A stretch of 5,485 nt of DNA from positions 1 through 5,485 of the forward strand of contig CAMFZA010000128.1 of NCBI GenBank assembly GCA_946002345.1, given 5' to 3'. This document shows positions 1-5,485 of the stretch, one piece after another. Each line of letters opens with the position of its first letter. Positions within the stretch are counted from its first letter, which is position 1. The notes under the pieces were generated by a model. The model saw nothing but the letters and a program-made list of their open reading frames with translations. It made no database searches and had not been told where the DNA came from. The position numbers were made by a program, and so were the translations under genes. Source of the DNA: an uncultured Phascolarctobacterium sp. Its GTDB lineage: Bacteria > Bacillota > Negativicutes > Acidaminococcales > Acidaminococcaceae.

Positions 1-301
1 CCTCACAGCGCCGCTCCACAATGGGGCTTTGACGCCCGGTGATAACAGCAATCTGCAGGCCACTGCGCAGGGCACAGCTAATGCCCATGCCATCCTTGGC
101 ATTAAAGCCCTTGAACACTTCGCCCGCCGGGCTAATATAAATGCTGCCATCTGTTAAAACTCCGTCCACATCAAGGGCTAAGAGTTTAATTTTTTGCAAA
201 GAGGCAGTCAAAGACTCCGCGCTTAACTCCTGCTTATCCTTATACTGTACATTGACCTTGAAATTGCCCAAGGCCAACTCCTTTTCTTCCTTACCTGACA
301 T
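1..301 (-). CDS. kdsC: Kdo-8-phosphate phosphatase KdsC (partial, 3' end beyond left edge)
   Basis: HAD-superfamily phosphatase that hydrolyses Kdo-8-phosphate to Kdo and phosphate in the cytoplasm, the step between KdsA and KdsB. I translated the minus strand by hand from the ATG at 301-299; 100 codons are present before the edge. Residues 40-52 read LLALDVDGVLTDG, the HAD motif I of the KdsC family, with nucleophile D44 and acid/base D46. Then come FNAKDGMGI (66-74) and motif II AVITGRQSP (85-93, T88), both typical of KdsC. Motifs III and IV lie outside the window. The start sits one base after the kdsD stop and is supported by an AGGGAG ribosome binding site at 316-311. About 39 residues precede the catalytic strand, more than in E. 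coli KdsC (about 28, from memory), and this leader is rich in Lys and Glu. Family assignment is firm; total length is unknown. Confidence 0.93.
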   Translation of the reverse strand, partial: MSGKEEKELALGNFKVNVQYKDKQELSAESLTASLQKIKLLALDVDGVLTDGSIYISPAGEVFKGFNAKDGMGISCALRSGLQIAVITGRQSPIVERRCE

Positions 302-302
302 T

Positions 303-1277
303 TTATACCACTCCCTGACGTACCAGGTCGGTCATATGCAAAAGGCCGATAACCTTTCTCTTTTCGTCCAGCACGGGCAAAACCGTAATGGGTTTGGGCT
401 TGTTGCTTTCCATAAGGTGTAGTGCCTGGGCGGCCAGCTTATCCTCGGTAATAGTTTTAGGATTGGCCGTCATCAGCTCGCTTACAGGGCGCTGCAAAAA
501 GTCCACGCCCTTGCTCAGGCCACGGCGAATATCGCCGTCGGTGAGCACGCCCTGCATGATACCGTTTTGATCAACCACAGAAACAGCACCCAGTCCCTTA
601 TCAGTAATAACAAAGAGAGCCTCCTGCACCGTGGTATCTGCCAGAACAGTGGGGTTTTCCTCACCCTTATGCATAATATTGCCCACAGTAAGCAGCAGCT
701 TGCGTCCCAAGCTGCCACCGGGATGGAAAATGGCGAACTGGCTGGCCGTAAAATTATGCTTTTTGAGCAGTGCCAAGGCCAAAGCATCACCATATGCCAG
801 AGCGGCGGTAGTGCTGCTAGTGGGGGCCAGCCCCAGAGGGCAGGCTTCCTTGGACACGCCCACATCCAAAATTACATCTGCATTCTTGCCCAAGGTGGAA
901 TTGGCATTGCCCACCATGGCGATGATTTTCGCACCAATGCGGCGTAGGGAGGGCAGAATATTCAGTACCTCACCGGTTTCGCCACTGTTGGACAGGGCGA
1001 TGACCACGTCGGAGGCAGTTACCATGCCCAAATCACCATGAATACCCTCGGCCGGATGCAGATAAAAGGAGGGGGTACCAGTGCTGGCCAAGGTGGCAGC
1101 CATTTTGCGACCGATTAAGCCGCTTTTACCCATACCGGTGATAACAGTGCGGCCCTGACATTCCAAAATCAGGTTAACAGCCGCTGCAAAATTTTCATCT
1201 ATGCGAGGCACAAGCTCTAGAATGGCCTCTGCTTCCATACGCAGGACCTCCTGCGCATGCTCTAGCATTGCTTCCAT
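303..1277 (-). CDS. kdsD: Arabinose-5-phosphate isomerase KdsD (SIS plus two CBS domains)
   Basis: Interconverts D-ribulose-5-phosphate and D-arabinose-5-phosphate in the cytoplasm, the entry step to Kdo. The 324 residues compare with 328 in E. coli KdsD. A sugar isomerase (SIS) domain spans about 38-175, with GMGKSG (48-53), TGTPSFYLHP (66-75), SNSGETGE (96-103), KEACPLGLAPTSST (143-156) and FHPGGSLGRK (184-193). K51, E103, E144 and H185 align with the E. coli residues K59, E111, E152 and H193 that I recall as catalytic. Two CBS domains follow at about 200-260 and 266-324, including TDGDIRRG (246-253) and the C-terminal GLLHMTDLVRQGVV. The ATG at 1277 is chosen because GAAAGG at 1292-1287 lies nine bases upstream; Met4 is possible but worse spaced. 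KpsF and GutQ are paralogues with the same architecture, but the position between kdsA and kdsC points to the LPS enzyme. The gene follows kdsA by 54 bp, the longest gap in the window. Confidence 0.96.
   Translation of the reverse strand: MEAMLEHAQEVLRMEAEAILELVPRIDENFAAAVNLILECQGRTVITGMGKSGLIGRKMAATLASTGTPSFYLHPAEGIHGDLGMVTASDVVIALSNSGETGEVLNILPSLRRIGAKIIAMVGNANSTLGKNADVILDVGVSKEACPLGLAPTSSTTAALAYGDALALALLKKHNFTASQFAIFHPGGSLGRKLLLTVGNIMHKGEENPTVLADTTVQEALFVITDKGLGAVSVVDQNGIMQGVLTDGDIRRGLSKGVDFLQRPVSELMTANPKTITEDKLAAQALHLMESNKPKPITVLPVLDEKRKVIGLLHMTDLVRQGVV
311..316 (-). promoter_or_regulatory. Ribosome binding site for kdsC inside the end of kdsD
   Basis: Minus-strand AGGGAG lies in the last codons of kdsD, nine bases before the kdsC ATG at 301. 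The kdsD TAA (305-303) and this ATG are separated by a single base, so kdsC is probably translated by ribosomes finishing kdsD. This site decides the kdsC start. Confidence 0.75.
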
Positions 1278-1286
1278 AATCCTTTA

Positions 1287-1292
1287 CCTTTC
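1287..1292 (-). promoter_or_regulatory. Ribosome binding site for kdsD
   Basis: Minus-strand GAAAGG lies nine bases before the kdsD ATG at 1277, in the 54-bp kdsA-kdsD gap. A second AAAGG is only three bases from the ATG, too close to serve it. The 54-bp gap shows no convincing hairpin with a U-tract and no clear promoter. Confidence 0.6.
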
Positions 1293-1331
1293 TTCGTGAA
1301 CCGCTTTCTAAATCAGTTTCAGCGCCCCTCA

Positions 1332-2150
1332 TTAGCCGCGCACAATCTTGTCAATAGCCAGCACATCGCTGAGCAGCTTTTTAAGGTTATCCAGACGCAC
1401 CATGTTGGGACCGTCGCTTAGTGCTTCCGCAGGATTGTCGTGAACCTCCAGGAATAGAGCATCGATGCCTACAGCAGCTGCGGCACGGGCCATGTGGGGC
1501 ACATATTGGCTTTGACCGCCACTGGAGGTGCCTTGTCCACCAGGAATTTGCACGCTGTGGGTGGCATCCATCACTACGGGATAGCCCAGCTCGCGCATAA
1601 TGGCAATGCCGCGCATGTCGGTCACTAGCGTGTTGTAACCAAAGCTGGCGCCACGTTCGGTGAGCATCAGATTAGTATTGCCCGCTTCCTCCACCTTTTT
1701 GATAACATTTTTCATGTCCCAGGGTGCCAGGAATTGGCCTTTTTTCACATTAATAGCTTTGCCGGTTTTAGCTGCCGCCCACACCAAATCGGTCTGACGG
1801 CACAAAAAGGCCGGAATTTGCAGAATATCCACTACCTCAGCGGCCTTTTCTGCCTGCCAGGGCTCGTGAATATCCGTTACAACGGGCACGCCTAAATCCT
1901 TTTTAATTTGAGCCAAAAGGGCAAGGCCCTCTTCAATGCCAGGTCCACGGAAGGAGGCATAGGAGGAACGATTAGCTTTGTCAAAGGAAGCCTTAAAAAC
2001 ATAGGGAATGCCTAATTCCTCACAAATTGCCTTGGTGCGCTGACCAATCATAAGGCTGCGCTCGTAACCCTCTAATACGCAGGGACCTGCCATAAGCAGC
2101 AGGGGATGACCCTGACCAACCTGATAATTTCCAACTTTAACGATATGCAT
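1332..2150 (-). CDS. kdsA: Kdo-8-phosphate synthase KdsA, metal-dependent (Cys) type
   Basis: Condenses phosphoenolpyruvate with arabinose-5-phosphate to Kdo-8-phosphate and phosphate in the cytoplasm. The 272 residues fit the family (284 in E. coli, 267 in Aquifex aeolicus). Family motifs in order are AGPCVLEG (21-28), [12 protein letters not shown] (52-63), [10 protein letters not shown] (92-101), [12 protein letters not shown] (111-122), [12 protein letters not shown] (134-145), [11 protein letters not shown] (163-173), [11 protein letters not shown] (195-205) and ALSDGPN (243-249). C24, H198, E235 and D246 lie exactly 13 residues later than the Aquifex metal ligands C11, H185, E222 and D233 (from memory). 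Metal-independent enzymes such as E. coli KdsA have Asn at the Cys position, so this one should need a divalent metal. The start is fixed by a near-perfect ribosome binding site overlapping the kdsB stop codon. Confidence 0.97.
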   Translation of the reverse strand: MHIVKVGNYQVGQGHPLLLMAGPCVLEGYERSLMIGQRTKAICEELGIPYVFKASFDKANRSSYASFRGPGIEEGLALLAQIKKDLGVPVVTDIHEPWQAEKAAEVVDILQIPAFLCRQTDLVWAAAKTGKAINVKKGQFLAPWDMKNVIKKVEEAGNTNLMLTERGASFGYNTLVTDMRGIAIMRELGYPVVMDATHSVQIPGGQGTSSGGQSQYVPHMARAAAAVGIDALFLEVHDNPAEALSDGPNMVRLDNLKKLLSDVLAIDKIVRG

Positions 2151-2154
2151 AGTA

Positions 2155-2161
2155 ACCTCCT
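2155..2161 (-). promoter_or_regulatory. Ribosome binding site for kdsA overlapping the kdsB stop
   Basis: Minus-strand AGGAGGT is a near-perfect anti-16S match, five bases (counting from GGAGG) before the kdsA ATG at 2150. Its first two bases are the last two of the kdsB TAG stop codon (2162-2160). It fixes the kdsA start and is the strongest site in the window. Confidence 0.85.
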
Positions 2162-2894
2162 ATTTGTTCATCTTGGCAAACAGCTCGTTCACTGCAGCCA
2201 AATCTTCGGGGGTATCCACACCAATGCCCTGGAAATCGCTTTCCAGAACCTTGATTTTATAACCATTTTCTAGGGCACGCAGCTGCTCCAGGCTTTCGGC
2301 TCTTTCCAAAGGAGTGGGAGTCAAAGCAGCGTATTTCAAAAGGAAGCTGCGGCGATAGGCGTAAATGCCCACATGCTTGTATACCTTGTAGCCCTCCGGC
2401 TTGTTGCGAGGATAGGGCATCAGGCTACGAGAAAAGTACAGTGCGTAGCCATTCAAATCTGTTACCACCTTTACGGCAGCTGGATTATTATAATCAGCCT
2501 CATCCATGGCCACCTTCATGGTCGCCATCTGCAGCTCCGCATCATCCACAAAGGCAGCAGCCAAACGGTCGATAACCTCGGGGGGAATCATGGGCTCATC
2601 ACCCTGTACGTTGACGATTACATCCACATCGGGATAATTAAGAGCCACTTCGGCCAATCTATCGGTGCCGCTGGGATGGTCCGGAGAGGTCATCATGGCC
2701 TTGCCACCACAGGCTTCCACAGCCTTTTTCACCAGCTCATTATCCGTAGCTACAACTACCTCATCGGGCAGCTGTGCCTGGCAGGCTCTTTCATAAACTC
2801 GTTGAATCATGGGCTTGCCACAAATCAGGGACAAGGGCTTACCCGGCAGGCGGGTAGAAGCATAACGAGCAGGAATTACACAAAGTACCTTCAT
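2160..2894 (-). CDS. kdsB: CMP-Kdo synthetase (3-deoxy-manno-octulosonate cytidylyltransferase) KdsB
   Basis: Activates Kdo with CTP, giving CMP-Kdo and pyrophosphate, the sugar donor used by the WaaA half of the upstream gene. The 244 residues are close to the 248 of E. coli KdsB. The nucleotidyltransferase fold shows the N-terminal VIPARYASTRLPGKPL (6-21), VVATD (47-51), TSPDHPSGTDRLAEV (69-83), VNVQGDEP (94-101), FSRSLMPYPR (154-163), HVGIYAYRRSFL (174-185), LERAESLEQLRALENG (196-211) and GVDTPEDL (225-232). D99 and D227 are the likely magnesium-binding aspartates by family comparison. The ATG overlaps the TGA of waaA-lpxK as ATGA, with AAGGAG at 2911-2906, 11 bases upstream. This implies translational coupling, so donor synthesis is tied to transferase synthesis. 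No anomalies seen. Confidence 0.97.
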   Translation of the reverse strand: MKVLCVIPARYASTRLPGKPLSLICGKPMIQRVYERACQAQLPDEVVVATDNELVKKAVEACGGKAMMTSPDHPSGTDRLAEVALNYPDVDVIVNVQGDEPMIPPEVIDRLAAAFVDDAELQMATMKVAMDEADYNNPAAVKVVTDLNGYALYFSRSLMPYPRNKPEGYKVYKHVGIYAYRRSFLLKYAALTPTPLERAESLEQLRALENGYKIKVLESDFQGIGVDTPEDLAAVNELFAKMNK

Positions 2895-5425
2895 TTTTTA
2901 TCAAGCTCCTTCTTAATGGCGTTATCAATATATTCCTTGAACTTATCCATGCCCTCGGTAATGCAGATATCCATATTCAGGATATACAGAGGAATTTCCC
3001 GGGCAGAATAAATAAACTCGGTGGGAATTTTTACTGCGTCCTTGGCGGTGGCAATCATGGCCACGGCCTTGAGACTGCTAGCGCGTTCGTTAATATATTG
3101 CATCTCCAGCATCCCATAATCGTGATGGTCAGGATAGCGTACAGCCTCCAAAATATTCAGGCCAATGCTGGACAGGGTTTGCTCGAAGGAAGAGGGATTA
3201 CCGATAGCGGAAAAGACCATTACATCCTTGCCACGCAGCTCCTCCAAATCCCTAATGTTTTCGGAAATACCCTTGTACCAATCAGCGATTTCCACAAAGT
3301 TTTTGGGATGGTGAATACTTTCCACTACAGGTGCGTTAGCATTATATTGCGCAATAGTCTGGCGCAGCTGCAAACGGCCCAGCTTACTGCTTTGGTCCGT
3401 CTTGGTCAGCAGGAACAGGTCACCACGCTCTAAGTTTTGCAAGGGCTCACGCAGGGTGCCACGGGGCAGCACGCAACCATTGCCAAACATATTCAGAGTG
3501 TCCACCAAAACTACGTCCAAATCCCGCTCTAATTGCCAATGCTGGTAACCATCGTCCATAATGATGACCTCTGCATTCATTTTTTCCACGGCGTAACGAC
3601 CGGTTACGGCACGGTTTTTACCGATGATTACAGGGATACCGGGCAATGTTTTGGCCATCAAATAAGCCTCGTCACCTGCCTCGTAGGCAGTCATAAATAT
3701 TTTGTTGCCATCGGACACCACACCCAGCTCCTTGCCCCAGTGGGAGCGATAGCCACGGTTCAAAATAACGACCCTATAGCCCATATCCTTAATAATGGCA
3801 GCCATTTTTTGAGCAGTAGGTGTTTTACCAGTACCACCAACGGTAATATTACCGATGGAGATAACACAGCAATTGAGTTTTTCTTTTTTCAAAAGGCCCG
3901 ATTCATACATATTCAGCTTGCAGCAAACACCGAATTTGTAGAGGTAGGACATACCCCGCAGCAGGGCCAAAAGCAGCCAGCCCATGAAAGGAGTATCCGG
4001 GCCATAGGCAATGCGATAAATGTATTGGATTAAAGCATCTCCATGGCGCAAACGACCGCCACCCTCGTCAGTAAGGTTGCGGGTGTTGATGGGATAGACA
4101 GAATATTCCTTGGCCGGAACAGCGGTCAGATCCAGCAGCTCCTTTAAATAATGGATGCTGCGCACATCGGCACCACGGTTTTCTTTGATCACCTGTAGGG
4201 AAGCAGCCCCCATCTGTTGGCGACGCTCATCATTGTGCAGGATGTCCAAAAGCTCGCTAGTCAGTTCTGCCTGGTTGTTGACCATTTTGCAGGCCTTAAC
4301 CTTACTCAGAAGAGCATAAGAGTCTTTAAAGTTTTGCATACTGGGACCCACTATAATGGGCTTGGCGTGAGCGGCAGGCTCCAGCACATTGTGGCCACCG
4401 GTACCGCTAAAGGAACCACCCACATAAACCACATCGCCCACAGCGTAAATGCGGCCTAGTTCACCAATGGTATCAATAATCAGCAGCGGATATTCCTTGC
4501 GCTCGCCCTCCTGGTCCTTCATCTTGGAACGATAGCCGGTCTCATAACCATAATGGCTGGCCAGCTTGACAATTTCTTCAGCACGGGCAGTTTTGCGCGG
4601 AGCAATAATCAGGCGCGCATTAGGATATTGCTTGCGCACATCCTTAAAGGATTCCAGCAAAATCTTTTCCTCACCGGGATGGGTGGAACCGGCCACAATA
4701 ATGGGATAATGGTCCTTCAGTCCCAGTTCAAAGCGATATTTGGCCAAATCCTCCGGAGTAACCTCTGCATAGGTTTGGTCGAATTTAGTGTTGCCGGTTA
4801 CAAAAATTTTCTTTCTATCGGCACCCAAATGGGCAATATAATCAGCGTCGATGCTGGACTGCATGCAGAAGCGAGTCACAGTGTTCAGCATGTCGTCCCA
4901 AATACCATACAAATAGCGATAATTCTTGACAGACTTTTCGCTGATGCGACCGTTAACCATCATTACAGGAATATGGCGTTCGCGAATGGCACGCAAAAAG
5001 TTAGGCCATAGCTCAGTTTCCACAGGCATAAACACGCCGGGATGAATGCGCTTAACCAGGGATTCGGCCACAAAGGGTAAATCCAGCGGAAAATAAATGA
5101 TGGCATCAGCCTCAGGAATGATTTGCTTGGCCATGTTGTAGCCACCCACCGTAAAAGCGCTAACCAGCACGGGACGCTCCGGCATGGACTTGCGGATTTG
5201 CTTTACCAAGGGGCTGGTGGCCACAATTTCGCCCACGGAGGCACCATGAATCCAGATGCAGTCCTTACGCATAACCTTGGCAATTTCAGCATCGTCAATA
5301 TTACCAAAAACCTGTTGTTTAAAGCGCAAACCAAAGCCCTTTTCTGTAAACAAGCGATAGGTATAATAGGGCAGTACAAAGACCAAAAGCACTATTAAAA
5401 TAAGGATATTATACAATATATACAT
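2891..5425 (-). CDS. waaA-lpxK: Fused Kdo transferase (WaaA/KdtA) and lipid A 4'-kinase (LpxK)
   Basis: One uninterrupted 844-codon frame encodes two sequential LPS enzymes; E. coli WaaA (425) and LpxK (328) are separate. Residues 1-22 are a hydrophobic membrane anchor. The WaaA part (about 1-430) has IHGASVGEIVAT (59-70, with probable catalytic E66), PVETELWPN (134-142), VNGRIS (157-162), GNTKFD (211-216), AGSTHPGEE (245-253), APRK (275-278), VGGSF (335-339) and GGHNVLEPAAH (343-353). It transfers Kdo from CMP-Kdo to lipid IVA. A linker with EGGGR (454-458) follows. The LpxK part (about 463-840) has a hydrophobic segment at 480-498, the P-loop GNITVGGTGKTP (525-536), LNRGYRS (555-561), GDEAYLMA (584-591), MDDGYQHWQLERDLD (623-637), LPRGTLREPL (653-662) and YPDHHDYG (764-771). 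It phosphorylates the disaccharide-1-phosphate at position 4'. All expected motifs of both halves are intact. Whether Kdo addition is mono- or bifunctional cannot be read. The start at 5425 has GAGG seven bases upstream. Confidence 0.95.
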   Translation of the reverse strand: MYILYNILILIVLLVFVLPYYTYRLFTEKGFGLRFKQQVFGNIDDAEIAKVMRKDCIWIHGASVGEIVATSPLVKQIRKSMPERPVLVSAFTVGGYNMAKQIIPEADAIIYFPLDLPFVAESLVKRIHPGVFMPVETELWPNFLRAIRERHIPVMMVNGRISEKSVKNYRYLYGIWDDMLNTVTRFCMQSSIDADYIAHLGADRKKIFVTGNTKFDQTYAEVTPEDLAKYRFELGLKDHYPIIVAGSTHPGEEKILLESFKDVRKQYPNARLIIAPRKTARAEEIVKLASHYGYETGYRSKMKDQEGERKEYPLLIIDTIGELGRIYAVGDVVYVGGSFSGTGGHNVLEPAAHAKPIIVGPSMQNFKDSYALLSKVKACKMVNNQAELTSELLDILHNDERRQQMGAASLQVIKENRGADVRSIHYLKELLDLTAVPAKEYSVYPINTRNLTDEGGGRLRHGDALIQYIYRIAYGPDTPFMGWLLLALLRGMSYLYKFGVCCKLNMYESGLLKKEKLNCCVISIGNITVGGTGKTPTAQKMAAIIKDMGYRVVILNRGYRSHWGKELGVVSDGNKIFMTAYEAGDEAYLMAKTLPGIPVIIGKNRAVTGRYAVEKMNAEVIIMDDGYQHWQLERDLDVVLVDTLNMFGNGCVLPRGTLREPLQNLERGDLFLLTKTDQSSKLGRLQLRQTIAQYNANAPVVESIHHPKNFVEIADWYKGISENIRDLEELRGKDVMVFSAIGNPSSFEQTLSSIGLNILEAVRYPDHHDYGMLEMQYINERASSLKAVAMIATAKDAVKIPTEFIYSAREIPLYILNMDICITEGMDKFKEYIDNAIKKELDKK
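2906..2911 (-). promoter_or_regulatory. Ribosome binding site for kdsB inside the end of waaA-lpxK
   Basis: Minus-strand AAGGAG sits within the last codons of waaA-lpxK, 11 bases before the kdsB ATG. With the ATGA stop/start overlap at 2894-2891 it points to coupled translation. The spacing is slightly long, which suits dependence on ribosomes finishing the upstream gene. Confidence 0.7.
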
Positions 5426-5432
5426 GAATTAA

Positions 5433-5436
5433 CCTC
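5433..5436 (-). promoter_or_regulatory. Ribosome binding site for waaA-lpxK
   Basis: Minus-strand GAGG within AAAAGAGGTT, seven bases before the ATG at 5425. It lies in the 19-bp gap after the upstream TGA and supports the chosen start of the fusion protein. No promoter-like hexamers are convincing in this short gap, so the gene is probably read from a promoter further upstream. Confidence 0.75.
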
Positions 5437-5444
5437 TTTTCGCC

Positions 5445-5485
5445 TCAATGAGTCTCTTTGCTGCGATATTGAATGGTGTAGAGAT
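5445..5485 (-). CDS. msbA: C-terminal end of an upstream gene, probably lipid A flippase MsbA (partial)
   Basis: Only the tail is in the window. On the minus strand the frame starting at 5483 reads LYTIQYRSKETH and ends in TGA at 5447-5445, 19 bases before the waaA-lpxK start. A basic tail around LY-x-IQ(Y/F) resembles the usual end of MsbA-type exporters, where the last helix of the ABC ATPase reads like 'YKxLYxxQF'. MsbA (the inner-membrane ABC transporter that flips lipid A-core) is commonly encoded just upstream of lpxK, which supports the call. Twelve residues are too few to prove it. A second frame ending in TAA at 5431-5429 (FNIAAKRLIEAKRG) is possible but has no recognisable match. 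Confidence 0.5.
   Translation of the reverse strand, partial: LYTIQYRSKETH

Noticed and set aside
515..865. A 116-codon minus-strand frame inside kdsD, rich in Trp, Cys and Leu.
   Set aside because: It is an out-of-frame reading of kdsD, whose own frame has all the expected active-site motifs.
1300..1331. Possible hairpin in the kdsA-kdsD gap (CTGAAA and TTTAG arms).
   Set aside because: The stem is short, AT-rich and needs a bulge, and no U-tract follows; it does not support a terminator.
2373..3011. A 212-codon plus-strand open frame across kdsB and the end of waaA-lpxK.
   Set aside because: It is antisense to two strongly conserved genes, has no recognisable motif, and its composition is explained by the reverse complement of their codons.
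3533..4033. A 166-codon plus-strand open frame, and similar ones at 4553-5011 and 4217-4459.
   Set aside because: All lie fully inside waaA-lpxK on the opposite strand and resemble no known protein; they are shadows.
5426..5444. Possible promoter just upstream of waaA-lpxK.
   Set aside because: The gap is only 19 bp and lacks recognisable -35 and -10 hexamers; co-transcription with the upstream gene is simpler.
5429..5485. Alternative frame for the upstream gene ending at TAA 5431-5429.
   Set aside because: Its end (FNIAAKRLIEAKRG) matches nothing I recognise, whereas the frame ending at TGA 5447-5445 looks like an MsbA tail. Not excluded with certainty.

Overview
The window is a densely packed stretch of a lipopolysaccharide (LPS) biosynthesis operon, read entirely from the minus strand (right to left). 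It carries a complete gene set for making Kdo (3-deoxy-D-manno-octulosonate) and attaching it to lipid A. In transcription order the genes are: the last codons of an upstream gene, probably the lipid A flippase msbA (5485-5445); one long gene fusing Kdo transferase (WaaA) to lipid A 4'-kinase (LpxK) (5425-2891); kdsB (2894-2160); kdsA (2150-1332); kdsD (1277-303); and the first 100 codons of kdsC, cut by the left edge (301-1).

The genes fit one pathway. KdsD converts ribulose-5-phosphate to arabinose-5-phosphate. KdsA condenses that with phosphoenolpyruvate to Kdo-8-phosphate, KdsC removes the phosphate, and KdsB activates Kdo as CMP-Kdo. The LpxK half of the fusion phosphorylates the lipid A disaccharide to lipid IVA, and the WaaA half transfers Kdo from CMP-Kdo onto it. 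MsbA would then flip the product across the inner membrane.

The organism makes a Gram-negative type outer membrane. The tight kds cluster, the WaaA-LpxK fusion, strong AGGAGG-like ribosome binding sites, a cysteine-type (metal-dependent) KdsA and moderate base composition together suggest a Negativicutes member (a Firmicutes lineage with LPS). This is inference from context, and genus cannot be given.

The window is almost wholly coding. Gaps are 19 bp (5426-5444), none (ATGA overlap at 2891-2894), 9 bp (2151-2159), 54 bp (1278-1331) and 1 bp (302). I found no promoter, terminator, tRNA, rRNA, repeat array, CRISPR or mobile element. The plus-strand open frames are antisense shadows of these genes. 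Nothing here looks like a wholly undescribed system. The points most worth a second look are the two-enzyme fusion, a possible internal start at its domain boundary, the metal-type KdsA, and the extended N-terminus of KdsC.
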